Positions 48,501-55,739 of a stretch of DNA of 64,000 nt are shown here, piece by piece; position 1 is the stretch's first letter; every line of letters starts with the position of its first letter. Source of the DNA: Aptenodytes patagonicus (lineage: Eukaryota; Chordata; Aves; Sphenisciformes; Spheniscidae). The notes beneath the pieces were generated by a model. It searched no databases and was not told the DNA's origin. It saw nothing but the letters and a program-made list of their open reading frames with translations. A program made the position numbers and the translations under genes. The DNA lies in contig NC_134958.1 in NCBI RefSeq assembly GCF_965638725.1, positions 13,953,464 to 14,017,463 on the forward strand. The letters run 5' to 3'.

Positions 48501-51320
48501 CGCCACTGTTGCATGAGTGGGCAGCATCCCGTGGGGTGATGCACGATGTTGCAGTGGCCCCAGCCTGTTTTCCCCCCAGCATTTCCCAAGGATGGGGTGC
48601 TGGGGGTTGTTATCGTGGCCTTTATTCAACCTCATGTTTGCCAAAGCAGTAAACCGTCCCTCTTCCCTGCACTCGCTCCAGGGCGACGGCAACATTCGGT
48701 ACTACGAGATAGGCTCGGAAAAGCCCTACTTGAGTTATCTCATGGAGTTTCGCTCCCCGGCCCCGCAAAAAGGACTGGGTAAGGATGGCTCTGCTGCTGA
48801 CCCTTTGCTCTGAACATGCAAAAGGTAGATGATGGAAGGTGCTTAATTAAATGCCGCTTGTAAATGGGTTTGGCACGGGTTTGGCGGGCGCTGTGCCGGC
48901 TCTGGAGCATCAGCGCAGGGCTGCAGCACTTGCAGGGCGGTGTTTACATTGTTGTGCTGTCCTTCCTGCGGTGATGCAGCCAGGCTGGGGCTGGGTCCTG
49001 GCCAGGCGCGCGCCCAGTGACACCCTTCTTGCTGTCACACATGCCACAGCTTTATCAGGGGACATCAGTCAGTGATTCCTGTAATTTGTCATAGAATCAT
49101 TAAGGTTGGAAAAGACCCCTAAGATCATTCAGTCCAACTGTCAACCCAACACCACCATGCCCACTTAAACCAGTAGGATATCTGCCTTGTTGGCCTAATA
49201 AAATTGTTGTCCTGAATAAAAGCTGCTCATCCCTTTCCCAATGTCCCTGCAAACGCCCCTGGTGTGGCCCAGGTCTGTGCCCCAGGTCCCCAGGGTGATA
49301 GCAGGGATTAATTCAGGAAAGACCTGGGTCTCCTGATGGAGAGCAAGGACCTTTTGGGGTCCTCCGTACCGGGGAGGCGGATGGGTCCCAGCCAGCTGCC
49401 TGGGGTTTGCAGCACCCGGGGGTTATTGTCTGCGCCTCCTCCACAGGGGTGATGCCAAAGCACGGGCTGGATGTGTCGGCCTGCGAGGTCTTTCGTTTCT
49501 ACAAGCTCGTCACCCTCAAGGGGCTGATCGAACCCATCTCGATGATCGTGCCGAGGAGGGTGAGTCCCTCACTGCACGCCGGGGCGCGGGGACAGGCTGG
49601 TGGGGGCGAGCGGCATCCGGGGGTGTCCAAAGCAGGTCTGGTGTGATGGAGATGCCCCTGCTTGCACCGCTCTGCTGACCAGTCCGACAACTGTGTGTCT
49701 TTGCACCAGTCTTAGACCTCCCAGTTGTTACACTTCCCAAGCATGGGATTCCCAGGGTGTTTTTACCCAAGGCTTAATGGGAATGTTTTTAGGAAATGCA
49801 TCTCTGCATTGCTCCTGGCCTTGATGTAATTGTGTTGTGCAAAATCAGCTTGGTCCATTGTGACAGGTAACAAGGGGCTTGTCTCGCCTGAGGTTTGGGG
49901 GCTCTTTCTGGTAAAATACATCTCGGAGCTGGAGCAGGGTTTGGCATTTGCCTTCCCAGCACCGTCTGCGGCTGGAAGCAAAGCCAGCCGCCAGCCAGGG
50001 CTGTGCGGAGGAGCCGGTCCTGGGCTCTGCCGCAGCTCAGCAGTCGCTCGTCCTCCTCCAGCCCCTTTGCTCTGCTGCCGGTGGCTGGCCAGCATTTCCC
50101 AGATTCGCTGCATGTGCCCTGAGCAGTCAGCACTGGCGTTTCTCATCTAACTTAATGGTGCAAACACTAGTTTATTACTTCCCCAGATGCCTTGGGTGGC
50201 TGCATTGCTGCATGCCAACGGAGTGAGCGCAACCATTTGCAGCACGTTGCAAGGTGTAGTTAAAATTGTGAGCAGAGTCACGGAGGCGGTTGCTTTTCTT
50301 TCCCTGTGTTTTTAGTCAGAAACGTACCAAGAGGACATTTACCCAATGACTCCAGGTACGGAGCCAGCCCTCACACCGGATGAATGGTTGAGCGGGGTGA
50401 ACAGAGGTAAAGCCACTGGCACCGTGCTGGGTGGGCGGCTTGGAGCCCTGAAAATGGCCGGGCAGTGGGATGGGGCCGCAGCCCCCCCTGACCCTCTCCC
50501 ATGCTCTGCCCCGCTCAGATCCCATCCTGATGTCGCTGAAGGAGGGCTACAAGAAGACATCCAAAATCGTCTTTAAGGCACCAGTGAGGGAGAAGAAGAG
50601 CGTTGTCGTTAACGGCATAGACCTGCTGGAGAACGTGCCGCCCCGGACAGAGAACGAGGTAGGGCAGCACAGCTCCAGACCAGGGCATGGGGACAGAAGG
50701 GGACGGTGGCTGGCTGGAGGGACATTTTCTGGATGCAGCTTGGGAAGCCACCGCTCTGTGGGTCTCTGCTTGTACTCCCAAACTGAAGTGCCTGGGCACT
50801 GTGTTTCCTTGTGGCTTGAAGCATCCCACTCCGCATTGACCACAGAGCACCCAAAAGGAGTGGCGTTAAGCTCCTAAATTATTTTTTTTATTAAAATCCT
50901 CCTCCAGGAACAACATACGGAGGTGCTGGGGAAACATCAGCACTTGATCCTGGAAGGAATTTGTTTTGCTGGAGCTGAGTTTGCAGATTGCATGCGTAGG
51001 GTATCCCTGAGCCAGAGGGTGAAATATTAAATCTGAGAGAGCAGGCAGCATGACATGACATGAAGCCGTGTTGCAAAGGCAGCCGAGTTATGAAACGTCC
51101 CCACTGTGGCTCTGGAGGCTGGCAGGAGGGCGAAGCCCAGGGGGCGAGCGGCCGGCGCGGTCCCTCCAGCTCCCTCCTTCCCTTTCAGCTCCTTCGGATG
51201 TTCTTCCGACAGCAGGATGAGATCCGGCGGCTGAAAGACGAGCTCTCGCAGAAAGACATACGGATCCGACAGCTACAGCTGGAGTTAAAAAACTTACGTA
51301 ACAGCCCGAAGAATAATTAA
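6520..51320 (+). CDS. CORO2B: Coronin 2B, complete coding region in 12 exons
   Basis: Joining 6520-6534, 29292-29492, 42310-42426, 46696-46845, 47243-47407, 47999-48115, 48213-48317, 48682-48778, 49447-49559, 50316-50406, 50519-50658 and 51189-51320 gives 480 codons plus TAA. All introns are GT-AG and all phases agree. The protein starts MTVTK-MSWRPQYRSSKF and ends in the NSPKNN tail. Domains in order: the N-terminal coronin segment (about 10-72), WD-repeat propeller blades (about 73-330), the conserved coronin extension with VMPKHGLDVSACEVFRF (about 324-360), a linker (about 361-437) and a C-terminal coiled coil (about 438-475). Type II coronins bind actin and act in neuronal cytoskeleton and adhesion; the coiled coil is expected to oligomerise. 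CORO2B rather than CORO2A is indicated by the MTVTK start, the 480-residue length (which I recall for the human protein) and the absence of the longer linker of CORO2A. No frameshift or missing exon is seen. Confidence 0.97.
9556..9580. repeat. (TGCCR)5 pentanucleotide microsatellite
   Basis: Three TGCCG units followed by two TGCCA units in CORO2B intron 1. Short and likely polymorphic; no function is suggested. Confidence 0.85.
13684..13773 (+). other. Weak exon-like segment in CORO2B intron 1
   Basis: A pyrimidine-rich acceptor (TTTCCCTTTCTTCCAG) ends at 13683 and a good donor (GTGAGG) begins at 13774, leaving 90 nt. Phase 0, the only phase compatible with CORO2B exons 1 and 2, has a TGA after eight codons; the other two phases are open. 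The length is a multiple of three, but the stop makes it unusable as a simple coding cassette. It is probably a pseudo-exon, or at most a noncoding 5' exon. Confidence 0.15.
20113..20179 (+). other. CORO2B: Candidate alternative or poison exon of CORO2B
   Basis: A strong acceptor (pyrimidine-rich GCTTTCCCTCTCTGCACAG ending at 20112) and a near-consensus donor (CTG then GTGAGT at 20180) define 67 nt. Two reading outcomes follow. As a 5' exon, the ATG at 20129 gives 17 codons (MRDLHKSSVLGSKHSSL) that end in phase 0 and continue in frame into exon 2 at Met6. As a cassette after exon 1, the 67 nt shift the frame and reach TAG at 20149-20151, which would favour nonsense-mediated decay. The ATG context is weak (T at -3, A at +4). 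No transcript evidence is available here and I do not recognise the 17-residue peptide from another coronin. Confidence 0.4.
23693..23732. repeat. 17-bp direct repeat, 23-bp period
   Basis: CCCCTCCCCGGGGCTGC occurs at 23693-23709 and again at 23716-23732. Each copy contains the self-complementary core CCCCGGGG. Local duplication in intron 1; no function inferred. Confidence 0.8.
25530..25627. repeat. Spaced 17-bp direct repeat
   Basis: GTTTTTCATTGACTTCC occurs at 25530-25546 and 25611-25627, 81 bp apart, with unrelated sequence between. This could be the remnant of a local duplication. No element boundary or target-site signature is visible. Confidence 0.75.
29292..29492 (+). CDS. CORO2B: CORO2B coding exon 2 (residues 6-72)
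   Basis: The exon starts exactly at ATG TCA TGG after the acceptor CCCCGCAG and ends in CTTGAGCAG before GTAAGA, phase 0 at both ends. It encodes the conserved N-terminal coronin segment: YRSSKFRNVYGK, the PITKNVHDNHFCAVN block and the FLVIPLEQ strand. SKFR-type basic residues near the start are a conserved actin-binding feature of coronins. Met6 here (A at -3) is a plausible alternative start for a 475-residue isoform. Confidence 0.98.
29493..42309 (+). other. CORO2B: CORO2B intron 2 (12.8 kb)
   Basis: Donor GTAAGA; acceptor with long T tracts ending TTTTTAATTACAG. AT-rich islands occur at about 31000-31130, 31480-31640 and 38580-38950. A TTTTG microsatellite lies at 36415-36437 and a GC-rich inverted repeat at 38545-38562. 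Open frames of about 60-230 codons (for example 33897-34592) show no family resemblance and no exon series. No interspersed repeat was recognised. Confidence 0.9.
36415..36437. repeat. TTTTG microsatellite
   Basis: About three TTTTG units followed by a T run, in CORO2B intron 2. Simple repeat only. Confidence 0.8.
42310..42426 (+). CDS. CORO2B: CORO2B coding exon 3 (residues 73-111)
   Basis: Phase 0 at both ends; acceptor TAATTACAG, donor GTGAGC. It encodes TGRIEPNYPKVCGHQGNVLD followed by the WD-type strand ending SCSEDTS. The GH of CGHQGNV and the SEDTS turn mark a WD blade that is completed by VRIW of the next exon. Confidence 0.98.
42427..46695 (+). other. CORO2B: CORO2B intron 3 (4.3 kb)
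   Basis: Donor GTGAGC, acceptor CATCCCGCAG. It contains a T17-18 run near 42778-42795, an AT-rich island at about 42800-43310 and a strong G-tract cluster at 46341-46365, about 330 nt upstream of exon 4. No gene or transposon is recognised. Confidence 0.9.
46341..46365 (+). other. G-quadruplex-type G-tract cluster in intron 3
   Basis: Runs of 11, 6 and 6 G separated by single T bases on the coding strand, so the same tract is present in the CORO2B pre-mRNA. The 11-G run can supply two tracts, which satisfies the usual four-tract quadruplex pattern with very short loops. Folding and any role in splicing of exon 4 are inference. Confidence 0.7.
46696..46845 (+). CDS. CORO2B: CORO2B coding exon 4 (residues 112-161)
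   Basis: Begins GTG CGG ATC TGG (VRIW, closing the first WD blade), phase 0 at both ends, donor GTGAGC. Encodes WEIPEGGLKRNMTEAVLELY, then GHSRRVGLVEWHPTTNN and ILFSAGYDYK, which is the classic coronin blade with its GH start and SAGYD turn. Confidence 0.98.
46846..47242 (+). other. CORO2B: CORO2B intron 4 (397 nt)
   Basis: Donor GTGAGC, acceptor CTTCCCGCAG. Nothing else recognised. Confidence 0.9.
47243..47407 (+). CDS. CORO2B: CORO2B coding exon 5 (residues 162-216)
   Basis: Phase 0 at both ends. VLIWNLDIGEPVKMIDCH completes the previous blade, and DVILCMSFNTDGSLLATTCK with the following DKKLRVVEPRSG forms the next. Donor GTGTAG is a weak match to consensus, but the phase and the next exon confirm it; reading through would hit TAG immediately. 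Confidence 0.97.
47408..47998 (+). other. CORO2B: CORO2B intron 5 (591 nt)
   Basis: Unusual donor GTGTAG; acceptor CTCCTGTCTTGCAG. Nothing else recognised. Confidence 0.88.
47999..48115 (+). CDS. CORO2B: CORO2B coding exon 6 (residues 217-255)
   Basis: Phase 0 at both ends, donor GTGGGT. Encodes EASCKNHRVNRVVFLGSTKR and the LLTTGVSRWNTRQIALWDQ blade end. The WNTRQIALWD strand is a coronin family signature. Confidence 0.98.
48213..48317 (+). CDS. CORO2B: CORO2B coding exon 7 (residues 256-290)
   Basis: Phase 0 at both ends, separated from exon 6 by a 97-nt intron; acceptor CTCTTGCGCAG, donor GTATGG. Encodes EDLSMPLIEEEIDG followed by LLFPFYDADTHMLYLAGK, the conserved coronin blade with the FYDADT motif. 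Confidence 0.98.
48318..48681 (+). other. CORO2B: CORO2B intron 7 (364 nt)
   Basis: Donor GTATGG, acceptor CACTCGCTCCAG. Nothing else recognised. Confidence 0.9.
48682..48778 (+). CDS. CORO2B: CORO2B coding exon 8 (residues 291-322, splits Gly323)
   Basis: Starts GGC GAC GGC (GDGNIRYYE) in phase 0 and ends after the first base of codon 323, donor GTAAGG. Encodes the last propeller strand and YLMEFRSPAPQKGL, a conserved turn before the C-terminal extension. Confidence 0.97.
48779..49446 (+). other. CORO2B: CORO2B intron 8 (668 nt), holds a CR1 fragment
   Basis: Phase-1 intron, donor GTAAGG, acceptor CCTCCACAG. A CR1-derived piece occupies about 49090-49173. Nothing else recognised. Confidence 0.9.
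49090..49173 (-). mobile_element. CR1 LINE 3'-end fragment, minus orientation
   Basis: The order ATAGAATCATTAAGGTTGGA, then AAGATCAT, TCCAACTGTCAACCCAACAC and CACCATGCCCACT matches the 3' terminal part of avian CR1 elements, read in antisense. The terminal ATTCTATG-type motif is at the left end, so the LINE sense strand is minus. Only about 84 bp remain, so it is a dead 5'-truncated copy. It sits well away from the splice sites of intron 8. Confidence 0.85.
49447..49559 (+). CDS. CORO2B: CORO2B coding exon 9 (residues 323-360)
   Basis: Enters in phase 1 (completes Gly323) and ends in phase 0 before GTGAGT. Encodes VMPKHGLDVSACEVFRFYKL and the EPISMIVPRR segment. This is the conserved coronin region just after the propeller that packs against it. 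Confidence 0.98.
49560..50315 (+). other. CORO2B: CORO2B intron 9 (756 nt)
   Basis: Donor GTGAGT, acceptor TGTGTTTTTAG. Nothing else recognised. Confidence 0.9.
50316..50406 (+). CDS. CORO2B: CORO2B coding exon 10 (residues 361-390, splits Asp391)
   Basis: Enters in phase 0 as SETYQEDIYPMTPG and ends after AACAGAG, one base into codon 391, donor GTAAAG. The TEPALTPDEWLSG stretch is the conserved type II coronin linker. Confidence 0.96.
50519..50658 (+). CDS. CORO2B: CORO2B coding exon 11 (residues 391-437)
   Basis: Enters in phase 1, ends in phase 0 before GTAGGG; separated from exon 10 by 112 nt. Encodes PILMSLKEGYKK, a lysine-rich APVREKKSVVVNGID block and PPRTENE. The shortness of this linker, with no proline-rich insertion, separates it from CORO2A. 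Confidence 0.97.
50659..51188 (+). other. CORO2B: CORO2B intron 11 (530 nt)
   Basis: Donor GTAGGG, acceptor CCTTCCCTTTCAG. Nothing else recognised. Confidence 0.9.
51189..51320 (+). CDS. CORO2B: CORO2B coding exon 12 (residues 438-480 and stop)
   Basis: Encodes the C-terminal coiled coil: LLRMFFRQQDEIRRLKDELS, then QKDIRIRQLQLELKNLRN, with Leu or Ile at heptad-like spacing, ending SPKNN and TAA at 51318-51320. Coronin coiled coils oligomerise the protein and contact the Arp2/3 complex in type I members. This one keeps a complete heptad pattern with no gap. Confidence 0.98.
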   Translation, partial: LLRMFFRQQDEIRRLKDELSQKDIRIRQLQLELKNLRNSPKNN

Positions 51321-51339
51321 CTTCCAGGGACGTTTTATA

Positions 51340-51345
51340 AATAAA
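51340..51345 (+). promoter_or_regulatory. CORO2B: Proximal CORO2B poly(A) signal AATAAA
   Basis: AATAAA just 20 nt after the stop codon, followed by T- and GT-rich sequence (CTTTCTTTGTTTATACTC) suited to a downstream element. Use would leave almost no 3'UTR. Confidence 0.6.
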
Positions 51346-51920
51346 CTTTCTTTGTTTATACTCGCTCTTTAATTTTATTGTATCCACTTACACAGAATAT
51401 GAGCCAGAAGTCAAGTGACCTGCCAAGAGCCCACTCGCTAACTGGAAATACGTCCTCCTAGTCTTGTCTAGCACTAAAACTGCTATATCCGAAAGCTACT
51501 GCATGAGAGGCGGCTGGGGCGTCCGCGTGCCCCGGCGATGGTCTTGGAGTAAGTAGACGAGCAGTGTCCCCTCTGTCGGGATTAACCGGCATGAGGGAGC
51601 CGAGGCGGCGGCTCCCCGGGAAAGCGCGATGCTTCGTTGCTATTAATTTTTTTCCTATGCAAAAATGTGACAGCGGGTGCAGAACTGGAATGAGGTGTGG
51701 GAAGGGCTTAATTCACAAAAGCATGCTGCTGCGGCGGCAGCCCGGGACCCTTCCCATGGTGGCGGTGCTGCCGGGGCGGTGGCTGTGACACAGCTGGGCG
51801 GGCTCCGGCACGGCCGGGCTTTGGCAGGAGCAGCCTGTGAGTGTCCCCGGGCTACAGCCTGGGGAAGGGAGTTGCTCCACCTGTGTGCGTGCATCCATGC
51901 ACATGCACCTATATCCTTTA

Positions 51921-51940
51921 AAAAACAAAACAAAACAAAA
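51921..51940. repeat. AAAAC microsatellite in CORO2B 3'UTR
   Basis: Four consecutive AAAAC-type units. Simple repeat. Confidence 0.8.
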
Positions 51941-52407
51941 CCCAACCAAGAGGCTGGGTTTCCTAAATGGAGAGGGATTTTTGCTCCCTCTGCAAAGAGG
52001 GACTTACCCTCCTCCTTTCTGCTGGGACACATGCCAGTGCCATGGGGAGGGGGGAAGGATGTCACGCGGCTCACCCCGAGGGTCTCTGGGTGGACACCAT
52101 GGTGCTGCCCCTAGGGATGGACCCAGCGGGTGCTGGAGCTGCGTGGGCGCTTGATGGGTTCAGCACGTGTGTACAATCACGTTTTTTTTGTGGATTAGGC
52201 CTGTAGCACAGGGAATGACACCAAATACTGCTAGTTTACCTATATGTATATATTTTCACTAAATGAAGTTGCTGAACTGCCCAGCACTACCAGTGCAACG
52301 GTTTTTTCTGTTATTTTTACCTTGTGCCCTGCGCCCACTGCTTCCCCCTCTTTACATTACATGTGCTGTCATTGCCTATTATTTATGCTGCAACGGAATA
52401 GTGGTGA

Positions 52408-52413
52408 AATAAA
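52408..52413 (+). promoter_or_regulatory. CORO2B: Distal CORO2B poly(A) signal AATAAA
   Basis: AATAAA in the context GTGGTGAAATAAAATGTTTT, 1.1 kb after the stop and followed by a TGTTTT element. It is the best candidate for the main 3' end because a 1.1-kb 3'UTR is more usual for this gene than a 30-nt one. Confidence 0.65.
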
Positions 52414-52814
52414 ATGTTTTCAAGATACCAAAACCTTGCCCACTCCTTTCTTTCTTTGCTGAGGGGCCATGCACGAGCGCTGGCCCCCACCCAAGAAAGG
52501 GTGGTGAGACCTGAAGGGGCATTTTTGGGTGCGCACAAAGGTGTCCTCTGCTTGCACTGCAGCTCTTCCCCTGGGTTGGGAGGTCCCTGCAGGGTTGAGC
52601 AATGCTGGCCGGAGGCTTGGCTCGATGCTCTGGGGTGGCTGCACGGGGCTTGGGTATGCGGCACGAGGAGCAGAAGCCCTGATTATGCAGGGAAGGAGGT
52701 GCTGGGAATTGCCCTGGGCTGGGTTGGCTGGTTTGGGGTCCCCTGCAAGGTGAGCAGCGCAGGGGAAGATGCTCACTGGAGGCACTTTGCTGGATGGGGT
52801 AAGCAGCCAAAGAT

Positions 52815-53140
52815 GAATCATAGCATCATAGAATGGTTTGGGTTGGAAGGGACCTCTAAAGGTCATCTAGTGCCCCCCCTGCCGTGGGCAGGGACATCTT
52901 CAGCCAGATCAGGTTGCTCAGAGCCCCATCCAACCTGACCTGGAATGTTTCCAGGCATGGGGCATCCACCACCTCTCTGGGCAACCTGGGCCAGTGCCTC
53001 ACCACCCTCAGCATAAAAAATTTCTTCCTTTTATCTAGTCTGAATCTACCCTCTTTTAGTTCAAAGCCATTACCCCTTGTCCTATCGCTACAGGCCCTAC
53101 TAAAAAGTCTGTCCCCATCTTTCTTATAAGCCCCCTATGC
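52815..53140 (-). mobile_element. CR1 LINE 3'-end fragment, minus orientation
   Basis: Read on the + strand it shows the antisense CR1 3' end in order: ATCATAGAATGGTTTGGGTT, GGAAGGGACCT, CCATCCAACCTG, GGGGCATCCACCACCTCTCT, CAGTGCCTCACCACCCTCA, AATTTCTTCCTT and CCTTGTCCTATCGCTACAGG. The terminal motif lies at the left, so the LINE sense strand is minus. It is about 325 bp, 5'-truncated and has no reverse-transcriptase part. It lies between the distal CORO2B poly(A) signal and the palindrome at 53257. Confidence 0.95.
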
Positions 53141-53256
53141 TGAGACGGGCCCCAAATTTGCAGGTAAAATGCAGCGGTTCTGTGGCTGCCCCAGCTCCCT
53201 ACGGTGCTGCAGCCAGGCGTGCGCAAGCAAGAGGGCAGTGCGAGGGATACTGAGAT

Positions 53257-53283
53257 GGAAATAAAGCTTTAAGCTTTATTTCC
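53257..53283. repeat. Perfect palindrome carrying AATAAA on both strands
   Basis: Thirteen-base arms (left arm GGAAATAAAGCTT) around a single central T, with no mismatch. AATAAA is at 53260-53265 on the + strand and, in mirror, at 53275-53280 on the - strand. It could serve as a poly(A) signal for transcripts from either side, and the RNA could fold into a hairpin that hides it. Function is inference. Confidence 0.85.
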
Positions 53284-55677
53284 TTCATTTTCTGGTGTCG
53301 AGGAACGTGTTATCATTTGGTGTCAGGACTGGAGTTTCCTGGTTTTATCATGTCTCATATTTGGAAGGAGAAACCACTATTTAAGCACATCTCAGCTGCT
53401 TCATGCAGAGCAGCGATGGCTTGGTCCTGTTTGAGGTTATTTATGTCTTAAAGGGCGTGTGTTGGGACTTACTGCACTAAATTATCTCCTGTAAGGGAAG
53501 AGCCAACATTTCTCCAAAGCCCCTTGAACTGATGCAAAATGAGCCCAATTACAGCTGCGGGTGGTAATGATTAATGAGCCAATTAGCATATCTGCAAACA
53601 TCAGCATGAATCGAGCAGCGGTTGCTGCCTCTGTTACAGGTGAGGGGGACATCTCGGGGTGTGGAGGCGACTGATGCAGGATGTGGCCCCCGCAGGATGG
53701 CTCTGGGTGGGCTTCAGCATGCAGCATACCTTTTGCAAAGCGTGCTCACGGGGCTCCCAAAACGTTTGGAATTCACCAAAAATCTCCAGCCCGAGCCGTG
53801 GATGTGCAGTTTCCAGGGCAAACCCTTCATGAGGTTCTTGCTCCTCCTCTTCTTGCACCTTTCCTCCCAAACTCCCCTCTCTCAGTAACAGCTCGACCTT
53901 TTCCCAGTGTTTCCTCCTGCACCATCTGGGTGCTATTTCAAGCAGAAAGGCCCATTTTTGGGGCATTTGATACATCCAGCTTTAGCACTGAATTGCCTGC
54001 GCTGCTGCAACCTTATGACTCGACCATGGAGCAGGGGCCCCATGCAGCTGGGTGCAATCCTGCATCGCTGCAAGGACCCACTGCATCACCCCTCATCCTG
54101 AGGGTTTTGTGCCACTTGGGAACCACGAGACCTGCTCCTGCACTGACCCACATCCCTGCCCTTTGCTCTTGATGAGCCTGTGGTGCTGTTGTGGGTTTTT
54201 TAGATGCTTCTGGGTGGTTTGCAGTATTTTGCAGGGTCTAAATGAGACCAATGAGTCTGTAACCTCCCAGCTCTTTTTCTCCCATCCTTCTTGCAGACAA
54301 CATTACCGTTTCTTTAAAGCCTTCCAGCTGCTCCCTGGTCCTGGAGTGTTAGCAGAGCTGATCCCTTGCTCTCCAGGAACGGCTCCTCCAGGACCCCTCC
54401 AGGAACTTTACTCAGACTCAGTAATTCACAAACATCTAATTTATCTGCAGCATTTCCCAAGCTGTCCCTGTCCAAACCCAGGCTGAGGTGTCACCCTTCC
54501 TGTACTGCTGCTAATTGCAATTACCTCTCCATCACTGCTGACATCTTCAGGGATAACAGGTTTTAAGGAAAAAGGCTTAATGATCTTGGCTGGCTGTAGC
54601 AGACAGCCCCTTCCTTCTTCAAACACGGCCATGGGGTGATTTGCTTTTCCCCTCCATATTAATGCTGTCCCTCTGTGCTCATCCTTATCAACCTGACCTA
54701 CTTTCTGCTTCCTGGAGGTTTCGCTTTGTTTGAGGCTTGGCCTCCTCGTATGCTTCCTAGCTGCAGGATTATTGTTAATTCTGTTTTCCAACATTTTGAG
54801 AGTGCCTACTTGGAAAGATTTCTGGCGATTAAAAACCCCCTGAATTTATAGATGAAGATATAAGATCTTCAAGGTTTTTGAAATCTAAAATTAAGCAAAT
54901 GCAGAGGAGAAACCACTGTGAGTTTTAATTAAATGGGAGTTTCCCATCAATTTGCTGAGGATGATGCTGGTTTCTCCTTTTTCTGACATCCTTAAAATCA
55001 AGGGGTGCTTTGCACTAGCAGAACTTGGCCCCGCTTGGTTCAGCAGCGCCAGCTACGCACTCAGACACCCTCCCTTGGGAGCTCAACTCCCTCACAGCAA
55101 AAAATTATTAGAAATTTTTTTACAAATTTAGTGCATTTTTAGAAATTATGCACTGCTTGCCTTTTTACCTAAAGTGAGATCCCCAGAACCCGACTTTCCC
55201 ACCCCCTCCTGGGAGGAGGCTTTCAAACACCAAAAGGGGAATTTGGTGCTGAAATAGAGCTGAAACTGCACCAGGATTTGTGCGGCAGACGGCTGCTTCT
55301 CTGGGTGTCGTGGCGAGTGCCGTGCACATGCCACATCAGCCTGCTCGCAAGGACCGATGGCCGTGCTTGGACGTACCTGCTTCAGCCAGATGTGGCCACT
55401 CCAGATGTTCCGCAGCATCTGTAAGGGCTCAGCAGGGAAACACCCTGTCGCCTGCCCTACTGCCCAGCAGCAGCCAGCTTCTGAACAGCACTGGAAAATC
55501 ACAGTAAAATTAGCAATTACAGCAAAGGTGATCTACAGGGATGTCTGGGGCAAGGACCGGTGGTGTTCTCTCACAGGAGGGTGTCCAGGGTGAAATGCTT
55601 GCCTGGTGCTACCTCTGCTGCCGCCTCCCTTCTCTGCACACGTTTGGCAAGTGCCAAGTGTTCAAGTGCAATGGAAA

Positions 55678-55683
55678 AATAAA
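55678..55683 (+). promoter_or_regulatory. Candidate + strand poly(A) signal
   Basis: AATAAA in ATGGAAAAATAAAAACTCC, followed about 20 nt later by GTGTTGAAGTCTTG, a plausible GU-rich element. No + strand gene is known to extend this far, so it might terminate a very long CORO2B read-through or an unannotated transcript, or be chance. Confidence 0.3.
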
Positions 55684-55733
55684 AACTCCAAATAGAAAGT
55701 GTTGAAGTCTTGCCAAAAATTATTCACCAGGTT

Positions 55734-55739
55734 TTTATT
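55734..55739 (-). promoter_or_regulatory. ANP32A: Candidate distal - strand poly(A) signal of ANP32A
   Basis: TTTATT on the + strand, so AATAAA on minus, in the context GCCAATAAAAACCTGGTG. If used by ANP32A it would give a 3'UTR of about 5.4 kb. It faces the + strand signal at 55678 only 50 bp away. Confidence 0.35.

Larger units (their letters stand above)
51321..52430 (+). other. CORO2B: CORO2B 3'UTR (to the distal poly(A) signal)
   Basis: Sequence from the stop to the distal AATAAA at 52408. It includes an AAAAC microsatellite at about 51921-51940. The right edge, about 15-25 nt after the signal, is inferred. A longer form reaching the 53260 signal is possible. Confidence 0.7.
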
